From Streptomyces sp. RKAG290 (GTDB taxonomy: Bacteria; Actinomycetota; Actinomycetes; Streptomycetales; Streptomycetaceae): a stretch of DNA of 64,000 bases. Position numbers and translations under genes: made by a program. The notes beneath the pieces were generated by a model. It did not search any database. It was not told the DNA's origin and saw only the letters and a program-made list of their open reading frames with translations. Location of the stretch: the NCBI RefSeq assembly GCF_023701695.1, contig NZ_JAJOZC010000001.1, positions 434,001 to 498,000 of the forward strand, in the 5' to 3' direction. Positions 54,630 to 63,236 of the stretch are shown piece by piece. Position 1 is the first letter of the stretch. Each line of letters opens with the position of its first letter.

Positions 54630-55713
54630 TGCGGGCCCTTCGCGATCGCTGCTTCGCGGGAGATCCCCGCCTTCTGGGCGGCGCCTCCTCCTCTTCCTCT
54701 TCCTCTTCTTCTTCCTCCTCCGGTTCCTCTTCTTCCTCCGGTTCCTCTTCTTCCTCTTCCTCGTCCTCGTCCGTCAGCTCGTCGTCGTCCTCGTCCTCAT
54801 CGTCGCCGTCCTCGTCGTCCCACTCCTCCTCGCCGTCCTCCTCGTCCTCGTAGCCCTCCTCGTCCTGGCCCTCTTCGTCCTCTGCTTCTTCCTGTTCCAT
54901 GGCCTCTTCGTGGGACACCACGACTTCTCCGTCGCGGATCTCCCCACGCCACCCGTCCGGTTCCTCCTCGGTGAGGGTGACGTACCGCTGGAAGTGCTTG
55001 AAGTCGAGTCGCACGCGGCGCCCCTGGGCACGCCAGAGGTTTCCCGTCTTCTCGAAGAACCCGGCGGGGTAGTACTCCATGACCAGGACGATGCGCGTGA
55101 GAGACGGTGTCAGTTCGTGGAAGCTGACGGCGCCGCGCGTGGTGCCCTTGGCTCCTTCGGAGGTCCAGACGATGCGCTCGTCGGGCACCTGCTCCTGAAC
55201 GGTCGCCTTGAAGCTGCGCGAGGACGGCCCCACCTTGACCTTCCAGTCGCTGGCCCCCTCGTCGCCCATCGAGACGTCACGCACACCCTTGGCGAAGCTG
55301 CTGAACTGGTCGTACTGGGTCCAGTGGTCGTAAGCGGTCCGCAGCGGCACTCCCACGTCGAGCACCTCGACGATGTTCATGATCTTGCCGCCGCTGGCCT
55401 TGCGCTTGCCCTTGCCGCCGCCGCCGAAGGCCTCCTTGGCCTTGTCCACGACGTTGTCCTTGACGCCCTTGGCCTTCTCCCCGATGAAGGCCTTGACGGG
55501 TGAGTCGCCCTTGAGGATGCGGGAACCGATGGCCGGCAGGGAACCGCCGTTCTCCGCGACATCGGTCAGCTGACCCGTGACGTCCGTCAGCTTGTCCCCC
55601 GCCTTCTCGGCGAGTTTCCCCACCTGGCTGGTGAGGAAGCCGGACAACTCCTCGCGGAGCTTGTCCATTCCGGACTCCTGCGCCTCAGGCTCTGCGTTTT
55701 CCGTCCTGGCCAT
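54622..55713 (-). CDS. gvpZ: GvpZ: SRPBCC domain protein with acidic tail
   Basis: 363-residue protein encoded within the vesicle operon. Residues about 1-110 are helical and charged (AKGVKDNVVDKAKEAF). An SRPBCC/polyketide-cyclase-like domain follows (about 111-255; IVEVLDVGVPLRTAYDHWTQ and RGAVSFHELTPSLTRI). The C-terminal 100 residues are almost entirely Glu/Asp, ending in a short basic patch. Position between gvpY and gvpJ matches the Streptomyces gvp order. Function in vesicle formation is not established. Confidence 0.85.
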   Translation of the reverse strand: MARTENAEPEAQESGMDKLREELSGFLTSQVGKLAEKAGDKLTDVTGQLTDVAENGGSLPAIGSRILKGDSPVKAFIGEKAKGVKDNVVDKAKEAFGGGGKGKRKASGGKIMNIVEVLDVGVPLRTAYDHWTQYDQFSSFAKGVRDVSMGDEGASDWKVKVGPSSRSFKATVQEQVPDERIVWTSEGAKGTTRGAVSFHELTPSLTRIVLVMEYYPAGFFEKTGNLWRAQGRRVRLDFKHFQRYVTLTEEEPDGWRGEIRDGEVVVSHEEAMEQEEAEDEEGQDEEGYEDEEDGEEEWDDEDGDDEDEDDDELTDEDEEEEEEEPEEEEEPEEEEEEEEEEEEAPPRRRGSPAKQRSRRARSD

Positions 55714-55719
55714 GGCTCG

Positions 55720-56796
55720 CTACCTCCGACCACTGGTGCGCTTGGATGCAGCCCGCTTCGTTGACGACGCCTTGCCCGATGCCGTCTTCTTGGCCGGAGC
55801 CGTCTTCTTGGCTGCGGCCTTCTTGGCCGGAGCGCTCCTCTTGGCCGCCGCCTTCTTGGCCGGCGCGGCCCGCTTGGAGGCCGCCTTCTTGGCCGGGGCG
55901 CTCTTCTTGGCCGCCGCCTTCTTGGCCGGGGCGCTCTTCTTGGCTGCGGCCTTCTTGGCCGGGGCGCTCTTCTTGGCCGCCGCCTTCTTGGCCGGCGCGG
56001 CCCGCTTGGAGGCCGCCTTCTTGGCCGGGGCGCTCTTCTTGGCCGCCGCCTTCGTGCCCCGGGAGGCCTTACTCTCCGCAGCGCTCTTCGTGGCGCCCGG
56101 CTCGGACCGCCGGGAGGCACGCTTTCTCGGCTGCCTCTTCTCCGGCTCCTCCTCGGGCTCGCTCTCCTCTTCCTCGTCTACCGGCTGATCGTCCTCCTCC
56201 TCGTCCTGCTCTTCCTCCTCGTCGTCGTCGGGCTCTTCCTCGTCCTCGTACTCCTCGTCCGCGGGTTCTTCTTCGTCCTCGTCGGGCTCTTCCTCCTCCT
56301 CTTCCTCCTCGTCCTCGTCCTCGTACTCCTCGTCCGCGGGTTCGTCCTCGTCCTCGTCCGCGGGTTCCTCTTCGTCCTCGTCCGCGGGCTCTTCTTCGTC
56401 TTCGTTCTCGTACTCCGCGTCTTCGTCGTCCGGCGTCTCGTCGTCGTACTCGTCGGCCTCGTCCTCGTCCTCGTCGTGCGGAGGTTCGAGGAGACGGGCC
56501 GTGCGGTCGCTGATCGTGTCGGCCAGAGAGCTCATGCTGCGGTTGGCTGCGGCGGTCATGGCCTTGCGGCCTGCGTCGAGGACCTCGCCACGTAGCTGGT
56601 CCTGGAGTTCGGCGAACTGCGGGACCTCCCCGAGACGCCGCAGGCCTTCCGCGGCGAGCTGGCGGGGTTCCAGCCCGAAGCGCCGGCCCGCCAGATAGGT
56701 GGCGACGGTGATGGCCAGCCGCCCTTTCTTGGTACGGCCCAGCACGTAGCCACCGACTACGGCGGCCGCCAGGGTCACCTTGGTCTGGTCTTCCAT
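55720..56796 (-). CDS. gvpY: GvpY: protein with acidic then histone-H1-like basic tail
   Basis: 358-residue protein. The first 100 residues are folded, with a hydrophobic start (VTLAAAVVGGYVLGRTKKG). Residues about 107-220 are nearly all Glu/Asp, and 225-358 are Lys/Ala/Pro repeats of the KKAAAKKSAPA type seen in histone H1-like bacterial proteins. The chain is thus a strong polyampholyte. The operon position matches GvpY of Streptomyces clusters; the role is unknown. ATG 56796. The start lies 7 nt after the gvpG stop. Confidence 0.82.
   Translation of the reverse strand: MEDQTKVTLAAAVVGGYVLGRTKKGRLAITVATYLAGRRFGLEPRQLAAEGLRRLGEVPQFAELQDQLRGEVLDAGRKAMTAAANRSMSSLADTISDRTARLLEPPHDEDEDEADEYDDETPDDEDAEYENEDEEEPADEDEEEPADEDEDEPADEEYEDEDEEEEEEEEPDEDEEEPADEEYEDEEEPDDDEEEEQDEEEDDQPVDEEEESEPEEEPEKRQPRKRASRRSEPGATKSAAESKASRGTKAAAKKSAPAKKAASKRAAPAKKAAAKKSAPAKKAAAKKSAPAKKAAAKKSAPAKKAASKRAAPAKKAAAKRSAPAKKAAAKKTAPAKKTASGKASSTKRAASKRTSGRR
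55790..56050. repeat. Lys/Ala/Pro-coding tandem repeats in gvpY
   Basis: Imperfect in-frame repeats of about 24-39 bp encode AKKSAPAKKAA units. Coding repeats, not a CRISPR array. Confidence 0.85.
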
Positions 56797-56803
56797 GAGC
56801 ACG

Positions 56804-57058
56804 TCACCTTCGATCGATCTGTGCCGGGCCGACCCGTGCGGCATGCAGCCGGTCAAGCAGGCGTTCCTCTTCCCGTTCGAACTCCTCCAGAGTGATGTCT
56901 TCGGCCTCGAGTTCCTGATTGAGCACGGCCAGCTGCGTACGGAGTACGGCCGGGTCGTGCAGCTCGCGCTCGGCAGCGTCGTTGAGCTTCTCCGCCACCC
57001 AGACCACGCCACGGACCGGCGCGATCGGGAGTGTGAGGAGGCCGGTGATCAGTCCCAT
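56804..57058 (-). CDS. gvpG: Gas vesicle protein GvpG
   Basis: 84-residue accessory protein starting MGLITGLLTLPIAPVRGVVWVAE, the GvpG hallmark, followed by a helical Glu-rich segment (ITLEEFEREEERLLDRL). It lies 1 nt after gvpF. GvpG is thought to help nucleate vesicles with GvpF/L. Confidence 0.93.
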   Translation of the reverse strand: MGLITGLLTLPIAPVRGVVWVAEKLNDAAERELHDPAVLRTQLAVLNQELEAEDITLEEFEREEERLLDRLHAARVGPAQIDRR

Positions 57059-57059
57059 G

Positions 57060-57815
57060 TCACTCCCCGCCCACGGATACGGGCACAGGGAGCGCCGCGG
57101 AGGAGACGAAGCTGTAGCAGGGCAGCGGTCCGGCGAGCCGGAGCTCCACATGATCCCCATGGGCCTGCGCGAAGTTGCGAGCCGTGGTGAGGAAGGTGCC
57201 GGTGGCGCTGTGGTCGACGAGGAAGGAGATGTTCAGCGCGCACCCTGGGACCTCGGGTCCCGCAGCCACCGCATGGGCCCTGGGCTCCAGTTCCCGCAGG
57301 ATCCGCCGCCCGGCCGCGGCCGCCCTCCGGGTGAGAGCGGCGGCGATGGCTTCGCCCAGCCGGACACTGGCCTCGTAGCCGGGGTGCCGCCGCGCGGCCT
57401 CGCGGAGCTGCCGGACGTTCTTCTCCTCGGCCACGAGGGCTGCCAGCGCGTTCTGCGCCGGGAGCGCCTTGACGTTGATCTCGATGCGGCCCGCCAGCTG
57501 GTCCAGGGTGGCGCCGTGCGCGGACTCGGCCGCGGCCAGCTGCTGAAGGATCGTCTCCTCGTCCGGCGCGACCATGCCGAACCGCATGGGCAGGACGGGG
57601 CCTTCGTCCGACAGGCGCATCAGCAGGTCCTGGTGCGCCAGCAGGTCCCTGCGTCGTGCGCGGAGCTGCGGCGGCGCGTCGCTGATGACCGCGTCGAGCC
57701 GGCCCTGCCTGATCGTCCGGAGGGTCGCGGGCGGTGACCCCACGCCGGCTGCGTCCTTCGGGAGCGCCGTTCCCGCCCGAAGGATCGCGTAGACGTACAC
57801 ACCGTCGGCTGTCAC
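57060..57815 (-). CDS. gvpF: Gas vesicle protein GvpF
   Basis: 251-residue GvpF/L protein: VYVYAILRAG near the start, VLPMRFGMVAPDEETIL, EINVKALP, and LNISFLVDHSATGTFL towards the C-terminus, all conserved family segments. GTG 57815 overlaps the gvpA stop (GTGA). Confidence 0.93.
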   Translation of the reverse strand: MTADGVYVYAILRAGTALPKDAAGVGSPPATLRTIRQGRLDAVISDAPPQLRARRRDLLAHQDLLMRLSDEGPVLPMRFGMVAPDEETILQQLAAAESAHGATLDQLAGRIEINVKALPAQNALAALVAEEKNVRQLREAARRHPGYEASVRLGEAIAAALTRRAAAAGRRILRELEPRAHAVAAGPEVPGCALNISFLVDHSATGTFLTTARNFAQAHGDHVELRLAGPLPCYSFVSSAALPVPVSVGGE

Positions 57816-58276
57816 GCGCTTGCCTCCGCGCGTCGCCGTCGGCTCTCACCGCTACGGGCCGGAGCCCGCCGCTTCCTCGGCCGCTCCTGCGGCTCGTCCT
57901 CGTCCTCGTCATCGGACTTGTCGTCCGCGCCCACCGCTTTTCGCACCGTGTCGCCCACGCTCTCGGCGGCACTGCGCACCTTGCGCTTGCCGACGGACTT
58001 GGCCACACCGCCACCGAGCAGTTCGGGAATGGTGGTGCTGCCCGAATCCCGCTCCAGGTCGAGCCGGTTGCAGGCTTCCGCGAACCGCAGGTAGGTGTCC
58101 ACACTCGCGACGACGATGCGTGCGTCGATCTTCAGGATCTCGATACCGACCAGCGAGACCCGGATGAACACGTCGATGACCATGCCACGGTCAAGAATCA
58201 GTTCCAGCACGTCGTACAAGGTGCCGGCGCGCGGGGGGCAGGCCACTACTTCGTCGGAGTAGGTGGTCGCGGTCAT
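57812..58276 (-). CDS. gvpA: Gas vesicle structural protein GvpA family
   Basis: 154-residue shell-protein homologue. Residues about 18-70 carry the GvpA core (LYDVLELILDRGMVIDVFIR and EILKIDARIVVASVDTYLRF), which forms the ribbed wall. Unlike classic cyanobacterial GvpA of about 70 residues, it has a long charged C-terminal tail, as other Streptomyces GvpA proteins do. ATG 58276. Confidence 0.92.
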   Translation of the reverse strand: MTATTYSDEVVACPPRAGTLYDVLELILDRGMVIDVFIRVSLVGIEILKIDARIVVASVDTYLRFAEACNRLDLERDSGSTTIPELLGGGVAKSVGKRKVRSAAESVGDTVRKAVGADDKSDDEDEDEPQERPRKRRAPARSGESRRRRAEASA

Positions 58277-58309
58277 GGAATGTCCTTCCAGCAGGGGAGC
58301 GAAAACGGA

Positions 58310-58629
58310 TCACTCGTCGGCTGCACCACGTCGGTAACGCCGGACCCTGCGGTATTCCAGGAGTTCACCGGCCCGATCGAGCTGCACCTCGTAGGAGGCG
58401 AGGAGGCTTGTGGTGTCGGGAATCCGGGGACCTCCAGAACGTCCACCACCACACACCAGCCGTCGTCGGAACGCCGGACAGCGGACACACCCTCCGTGGG
58501 GTGGCCGATCAGCCCCTCAAGGCTCTTGCAGGCAGCATTCGCCGCGTGCTCCGGCCCCCGCGCGGACTTGGCGCGGTGAGCGGTCGCCGTCTTGGAGCTC
58601 CCGGCGGATGTGCGACGTTGTTCTGCCAT
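58310..58629 (-). CDS. gvpO: Gas vesicle protein GvpO, frameshifted at a C run
   Basis: Regulatory/assembly protein GvpO, first gene of the cluster. The first frame gives MAEQRRTSAGSS... to GWCVVVDVLEVP, then loses the family sequence. One extra base in the run at 58426-58429 (GGGG on the plus strand) restores RIPDTTSLLASYEV and LLEYRRVRRYRRGAADE, ending at 58310: a normal 106-residue GvpO. As written, the frame continues to 58273 as nonsense. ATG 58629. Confidence 0.85.
58426..58429 (-). other. Frameshift site in gvpO
   Basis: Four C/G bases where five restore the GvpO family sequence to its normal end. Confidence 0.85.
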
Positions 58630-58889
58630 AAGGCCAGTCTGGTCACTCCCGCCGACTACGCATCTTGAGCGAATCCATCAGTGCGAGCGACGGCTGTCCA
58701 GGCGGAGCGGGGAGAGGGCCGGGCGCACTCAGCAGTCGCCCGGGTGCCGGTCCTCCTGGCCGGAGCTGCCAGAACACGCATATGCGCAGGTGGAAGGGTT
58801 TCGCTGCACGGTTTCGCGACCGTTCACAGGAGAGGGCGCAGACCGTGCCGGCTGACCAGGGACCACGGCGGCCGGGGTGCGCGTGCGCA

Positions 58890-59735
58890 TCAGCTGGAGG
58901 ACTTGCCCGCCGTCGGGAGTGGCGAGGCGGGGGCCGTGGTCCGGCGACCGGCTCGGTAGCGGCCCGGGGTTGTTCCGACGATGTCGGTGAACGCCGCGAT
59001 GAAGCTGCTGGGGTTGGCCCATCCGCAGGCGTAGGCGGTTCGGGTGGTGTCATGACCGTCGGCGAGGAGCACCAGCGCGTGGTGGACGCGCAGCTGCGTG
59101 CGCCACTCGTAGAAGGTCATGCCGAGTTCGCCGCGGAACAGTCGGCTGAGGGTGCGGGTGCTGGCTCCGATCGTCTTCCCGAGTTCGGCCAGCGTGGCGT
59201 TGTCCGCCGGCGTCTCGTACAGCATCCGGGCGATGGCCCGCAGCCGGTCGTCCTGTGGCTCCGGCAGGTGCAGGGGCTGTTCGTGCGCGTCGCGGAGTTC
59301 GTCGACGAGGACGCGATGGAGGCGGGTGCGCGCGGAGCGGCTGTGGTCGGGCGCGGCTCCGTCCTGGTCGCGGGGGCCGGTCAGGGCGAGCAGGACCTCG
59401 CGGGCCAGCCCGGAGGCGAGGAACACGGCGGGATGGTCCGGTACGAGCCGGGCGAGGGAGGGCGCGAGGAACACGATCCGCATATCGGTGTCGCCGTGGG
59501 CGCGGTGGTGGTGCGTGAACCCGGCGGGGGTCCAGGCGACCCGGTTGGCGGGAACGATAGAGGTGCCGCGCTCGGTGTGAACGGTGAGGACGCCGGCGGC
59601 CGCGTACACCAGGTGCCCCCGTGCGTGCGACTGCATCGCGCTCGTCGCGCCGGACGGCCAGAGGTGGCGCCCGCCGGACGGCCACATGTGTGAGGTCGCC
59701 CCGGTGCTCCGGCGAGGTTGGCGGTGTACGGGCAT
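58890..59735 (-). CDS. AraC family transcriptional regulator
   Basis: 281-residue regulator. N-terminal cupin-like ligand domain (HARGHLVYAAAGVLTVHTERG). C-terminal pair of helix-turn-helix motifs (ATLAELGKTIGASTRTLSRLF and TAYACGWANPSSFIAAF), ending GTTPGRYR. The start is uncertain: ATG 59735 is assigned, ATG 59792 and 59687 are in frame, and none has a clear ribosome site. Divergent from the hydrolase gene, which it may control. Confidence 0.87.
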   Translation of the reverse strand: MPVHRQPRRSTGATSHMWPSGGRHLWPSGATSAMQSHARGHLVYAAAGVLTVHTERGTSIVPANRVAWTPAGFTHHHRAHGDTDMRIVFLAPSLARLVPDHPAVFLASGLAREVLLALTGPRDQDGAAPDHSRSARTRLHRVLVDELRDAHEQPLHLPEPQDDRLRAIARMLYETPADNATLAELGKTIGASTRTLSRLFRGELGMTFYEWRTQLRVHHALVLLADGHDTTRTAYACGWANPSSFIAAFTDIVGTTPGRYRAGRRTTAPASPLPTAGKSSS

Positions 59736-59888
59736 CAGTTGGCATCGTATCGGTAGCAAGCCACGCCTCGCCCCCGTGACACTGAACTGCATGCGGAGGG
59801 GTCCACGATCGCGCAGAGCGCCGGGCCGATCCGCCTGGCATCGAGGCAGCGTGCCTCATGCCGCGGCACGAGCAAGAAGGAGAAGAGC

Positions 59889-60557
59889 ATGGCGACGTAT
59901 CTCCTTGTTCCCGGCGCCTGGAAGGGTTCCTGGTCTTTCGAGGCGGTGGTTCCGCTGCTGGAGCGTGCCGGTCATGCCGTTCACGCCCTGACCCTGACCG
60001 GGCTGCGGCCGGACGACGACGACGCGACGGTCGCGGCCGCCAACCTCGACACGCACGCCGACGACGTGCTGCAGGTCCTCGATCGCTCCCACCTGACCGA
60101 CGTGACGCTGGTCGGCCACAGCTACGCCGGGATGGTGATCGCCGCAGCCGCCGACCGTGCCGACGGCCGGATCTCGCGACTGGTGCATCTCGACGCCTAC
60201 GTACCGCGGGACGGCGATTCGTGCTGGTCGTCGACGAACGACCACTTCCGGGAAGTGTTCACCGCCGGCGCTGCGGCCACCGGCTACGCCGTCCGCCCGC
60301 CGGGCAACGGCGATCCCCGCCGCCGTCCGCATCCCCTCGCCTCGTTCCTGCAGACGATCCGGCTCACCGGCGCCCTCACCCAGGTGCCCCGCCGGGAGTT
60401 CGTCTACTGCTCGGGATGGGAGAACCGGACACCGTTCGCCGGACTCCGCACCCGGCTCCAGGCCGATCCCGGCTGGCAGGTCCACGACCTCCCCACCGCA
60501 CACGACGCGATGCACGAGGCCCCGGAGGCGGTCGCCGCACTCCTGCTCGGCGAGTGA
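59889..60557 (+). CDS. Alpha/beta hydrolase
   Basis: 222-residue cytoplasmic hydrolase of the AB_hydrolase_1 type. Oxyanion region LLVPGAWKGSWSF, nucleophile elbow VGHSYAGM, and the histidine near the end in LPTAHDAMHEAPE. ATG 59889 with AAGGAG upstream. Small and without lid domain; esterase or lactonase activity is possible. The substrate is unknown. Confidence 0.87.
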   Translation: MATYLLVPGAWKGSWSFEAVVPLLERAGHAVHALTLTGLRPDDDDATVAAANLDTHADDVLQVLDRSHLTDVTLVGHSYAGMVIAAAADRADGRISRLVHLDAYVPRDGDSCWSSTNDHFREVFTAGAAATGYAVRPPGNGDPRRRPHPLASFLQTIRLTGALTQVPRREFVYCSGWENRTPFAGLRTRLQADPGWQVHDLPTAHDAMHEAPEAVAALLLGE

Positions 60558-60684
60558 ATCGCGGGTGCGTCGACGCACGGACGACGGGCTGCCGTTGAAG
60601 CCGCACCAGCTCAGTTCGGGGTGGTGCGGGCACCGGCTCCCTCAGCCATGCCCGGCCTCGATCCGGCGCGCTGCTCCCGCGCGC

Positions 60685-60730
60685 GACGCTGAGGCGTGGC
60701 GCACTGCTCTCCGCACCACGCCTCAGCGTC
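60685..60730. terminator. Bidirectional terminator between convergent genes
   Basis: A perfect 15-bp stem (GACGCTGAGGCGTGG and complement), 16-nt loop; it overlaps the 3' end of the minus-strand gene. Confidence 0.8.
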
Positions 60731-61508
60731 GTTCGACCGCATAAGTGAACGCCTCTCGGTGCTCATGACAGCTCTCACGTCCGTCACGTGCCCGCATGCC
60801 CAGGTCCGAGGCCAGCCTCCGTGCCAGCTCGCGGGCCTCGCCCCTCGGCGCGACGCCTTCGACGTATTCGAGGAAGCCCATCAGTGCCTGCAGTTCGCCG
60901 GTATGGAATGCCACGTCGACGAGTTCCTGCTTGTCCGCGGTGAGCGCGCTCACTGCCCGCTGCTGGTACGCGTCGGTCCGCAGGGAGGAGAACCTGCTGT
61001 CGTACCACGTCTCGTCGGCGCCGGCGGGGGCCTCGAAGGCCTGGAGCCTGCCGAGCAGCACGCGCGGCTCCTTGTGCGGGACCCGGTAGAAGGGCCGCTC
61101 CTCGCTGCCCGCGCTGTTCGCGTCCAACTGCACTTCGGAGAGGAAGGCGGCGACGCGTCTCGGCTCGGGAAGCAACCCGTCCCCCATCCAGCGGGCCGAT
61201 TCCAGGAGGGTCCGGCCGGAGCCCTCAGGTATCCGGAAGAAGCACCACCCGGAGACTCCGCACCACAGGAGACCCGCATCCCCGCCGTCGCTGACCAGCC
61301 GTCGTCTGAAGGCCTGCGTGAACTCCACGCTGCCCTCCACATCTCCACCAAAAGCGTCCTGACTCCGGTCGTCATAGGCTCCGTAGGAGGAGATGGAGGC
61401 CACCGGAAGGCCTTCGTCCAGGAGTTGCCCCGCCACGGCCACCATGTAGTGGCCTATCGCGGATTCGAGGTCTTCCCGCAGCTGAGAACGGTCTTCTTTG
61501 TACGGCAC
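60723..61508 (-). CDS. Uncharacterised protein, possibly DUF6292-like
   Basis: 261 residues. The central part (LLWCGVSGWCFF, then MGDGLLPEPRRVAAFL and EERPFYRVPH) resembles Streptomyces proteins grouped as DUF6292, which have no known function; this is recalled similarity, not a search result. No signal peptide or membrane helix. GTG 61508 with GGAG upstream. Confidence 0.65.
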   Translation of the reverse strand: MPYKEDRSQLREDLESAIGHYMVAVAGQLLDEGLPVASISSYGAYDDRSQDAFGGDVEGSVEFTQAFRRRLVSDGGDAGLLWCGVSGWCFFRIPEGSGRTLLESARWMGDGLLPEPRRVAAFLSEVQLDANSAGSEERPFYRVPHKEPRVLLGRLQAFEAPAGADETWYDSRFSSLRTDAYQQRAVSALTADKQELVDVAFHTGELQALMGFLEYVEGVAPRGEARELARRLASDLGMRARDGRESCHEHREAFTYAVERR

Positions 61509-61773
61509 GGTAGTTCTCCAGTGTCCAGGGCGGGGTGTCCGCGCTCACTGCCACTGCCCGGAAAACGCCTCTTCACGCGGGCTACACATCTTCGGTCCGG
61601 TATCTGAGCGCCCCCGGGGCGACTCGGGGAATCCTGCTGACCCGCCGTCACGGCATCCTGTACGGCGAAAGGGTGGCAGCGCGGAAGGCCGGCACTTCCG
61701 TTGGCCGGGCGGCGGCCCTCCCCCACCGATGCCGCGGCGGCCGGTGTCGGAGGGGGCCGGTACGGTCCGCTGC

Positions 61774-62433
61774 ATGAGCGACCTGTCTTCCCTGCACACC
61801 ACCAGGGCCTCGTACGACACCGTGGCCGTCGACTACGCCTCGCTGCTCGCCGACGAGCTCGCCGCCAAGCCGCTGGACCGTGCGATGCTCGGCGCCTTCG
61901 CCGAGCACGTGACGGCGGAGGGCGACGGGCCGGTCGCCGATCTCGGCTGCGGGCCGGGCCGGGTGACGGCGTATCTGCGGGACGCCGGGCTGTCCGCGTT
62001 CGGTGTCGATCTGTCGCCGGGAATGGTGGCGGAGGCCAGGCGGCGTCACCCGGGCCTCCGGTTCGAGGTGGGGACGATGAGCGCCCTGGACCTGGCGGAC
62101 GGTTCACTGCGTGGCGCTCTCGCCTGGTACTCGCTCGTCCATACCCCGCCGCAGGAACTGGGGCCCTACGTGACCGAGTTCCATCGGGTGCTGGCACCGG
62201 GCGGCCATCTGCTGCTCGCCTTCAAGGTGGGCGACGAGCGCGTCCGGCTGGAGCACGCGTACGGCCATCCCGTGGACCTCGATGTGTACCGGTTCTCCCC
62301 CGACCGGGTGGCCGAGCTGCTCCGACGGACGGGTTTCGCGGTGCAGGCCCGGCTGGTACGGGTGGCGGACCCGGGCGAGAGCACTCCGCAGGCCTTCCTG
62401 CTCGCGCAGAAACTCCCGCAGGCGGCCGCATAG
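61774..62433 (+). CDS. SAM-dependent methyltransferase, class I
   Basis: 219-residue Rossmann methyltransferase. SAM-binding motif I is VADLGCGPGRVTAYL near residue 53, with the acidic loop GVDLSPGMVAEA, and the family's WYSLVHTPP as motif IV. ATG 61774; upstream in-frame sequence to 61498 is not family-like. The substrate is unknown. Confidence 0.87.
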   Translation: MSDLSSLHTTRASYDTVAVDYASLLADELAAKPLDRAMLGAFAEHVTAEGDGPVADLGCGPGRVTAYLRDAGLSAFGVDLSPGMVAEARRRHPGLRFEVGTMSALDLADGSLRGALAWYSLVHTPPQELGPYVTEFHRVLAPGGHLLLAFKVGDERVRLEHAYGHPVDLDVYRFSPDRVAELLRRTGFAVQARLVRVADPGESTPQAFLLAQKLPQAAA

Positions 62434-62544
62434 AAGCGCGCCGGAGGCCGCACGGAAGCCCCGTGCTGGAGGCCGCCCGGGACGCCGCGCAGACGCCGGC
62501 CAGGAGCACCGCGCCTTAGGTGTCGCACCATGCGGCGACTGCGG

Positions 62545-63150
62545 CTACGCGTCCTGCTGCGGCGCGGCCTGCCCTTCCTTGTGGCGCCGGTAGTAGCGGG
62601 CCACCCGGGCGCGGTTGCCGCAGCGCGCGGCCGAGCACCAGCGGCGGCGCGGGTTGGCGGGCACGAACAGCAGGGTGCAGTCGTCCGCCTCGCACTCACG
62701 GACCGTACCGATGACCGGATCCGCCAGCAGACCGACCACCGCCTCGGCGAGCGCCGCGGCCGTCCGCACCCCGAGGGGGCCGGAGCGGCGCACTGTCGCC
62801 ACGACCTGTCCCCCGCCCCACTCCGCGTACCGGACGGCGGGGGCGGCGAGCTGCGCCTCGTTGAGGCCGTGCAGGGCGGAATCCGGAGGGCGTTCGCCGT
62901 TGCGGGCCCGCCCGATGGCATCGGCGGCGTGGGCGCGGACGGCCTGCACCGCCGCCAGATCGGCGGGCCCTGCCGCCTCCTCCCCCTCCGCCGCCCCTGG
63001 CAGCCGGCCGGCCTCCAGGGCCAGCCAGCTCAGCAGCCCGGCCGCGTCGGCCAGGTGATCGACCGGGGCGCCGCCCGGCGGCGGGTGCGGAAGCGTGTTG
63101 AGCAGATCCAGGGCGAGCGGTTCGCCGGTCAGCGGCTCGGGCTCAGTCAT
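62545..63150 (-). CDS. CGNR zinc-finger/ABATE domain regulator
   Basis: 201-residue probable DNA-binding regulator. N-terminal ABATE domain (LALDLLNTLPHPPPG, stress-sensing fold) and C-terminal CGNR zinc ribbon: CEADDCTLLFVPANPRRRWCSAARCGNRARV, broken here by Cys-x5-Cys and Cys-x4-CGNR. ATG 63150. Divergent from the hydrolase gene; shared CTAATGC half-sites lie between them. Confidence 0.87.
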   Translation of the reverse strand: MTEPEPLTGEPLALDLLNTLPHPPPGGAPVDHLADAAGLLSWLALEAGRLPGAAEGEEAAGPADLAAVQAVRAHAADAIGRARNGERPPDSALHGLNEAQLAAPAVRYAEWGGGQVVATVRRSGPLGVRTAAALAEAVVGLLADPVIGTVRECEADDCTLLFVPANPRRRWCSAARCGNRARVARYYRRHKEGQAAPQQDA

Positions 63151-63154
63151 GACC

Positions 63155-63209
63155 CTAATGCTACCTGAACCACTTGACGCATTAGGTACCGCCCGCATAG
63201 AACTAATGC
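63155..63209. promoter_or_regulatory. Heptamer half-site cluster in the divergent promoter
   Basis: CTAATGC (63155-63161), GCATTAG (63179-63185) and CTAATGC (63203-63209). The first pair is an inverted repeat with 17-nt spacer. They overlap the plus-strand promoter. Confidence 0.55.
63174..63203 (+). promoter_or_regulatory. Promoter of the terminal hydrolase gene
   Basis: TTGACG and TAGAAC separated by 18 nt, 34 nt before the ATG. Confidence 0.55.
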
Positions 63210-63236
63210 ATCAGGACACCAAGGAGGCATGTGAAC

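Noticed and set aside
55760..56060. Regularly spaced repeats resembling a CRISPR array
   Set aside because: The repeats stay in frame, encode Lys/Ala/Pro units inside gvpY and lack unique spacers.
58592..58889. Small plus-strand ORF ahead of gvpO
   Set aside because: No ribosome site or family similarity; it overlaps the gvpO start and promoter region. The 10-bp palindrome CGCATATGCG (58777-58786) here is too short to interpret.
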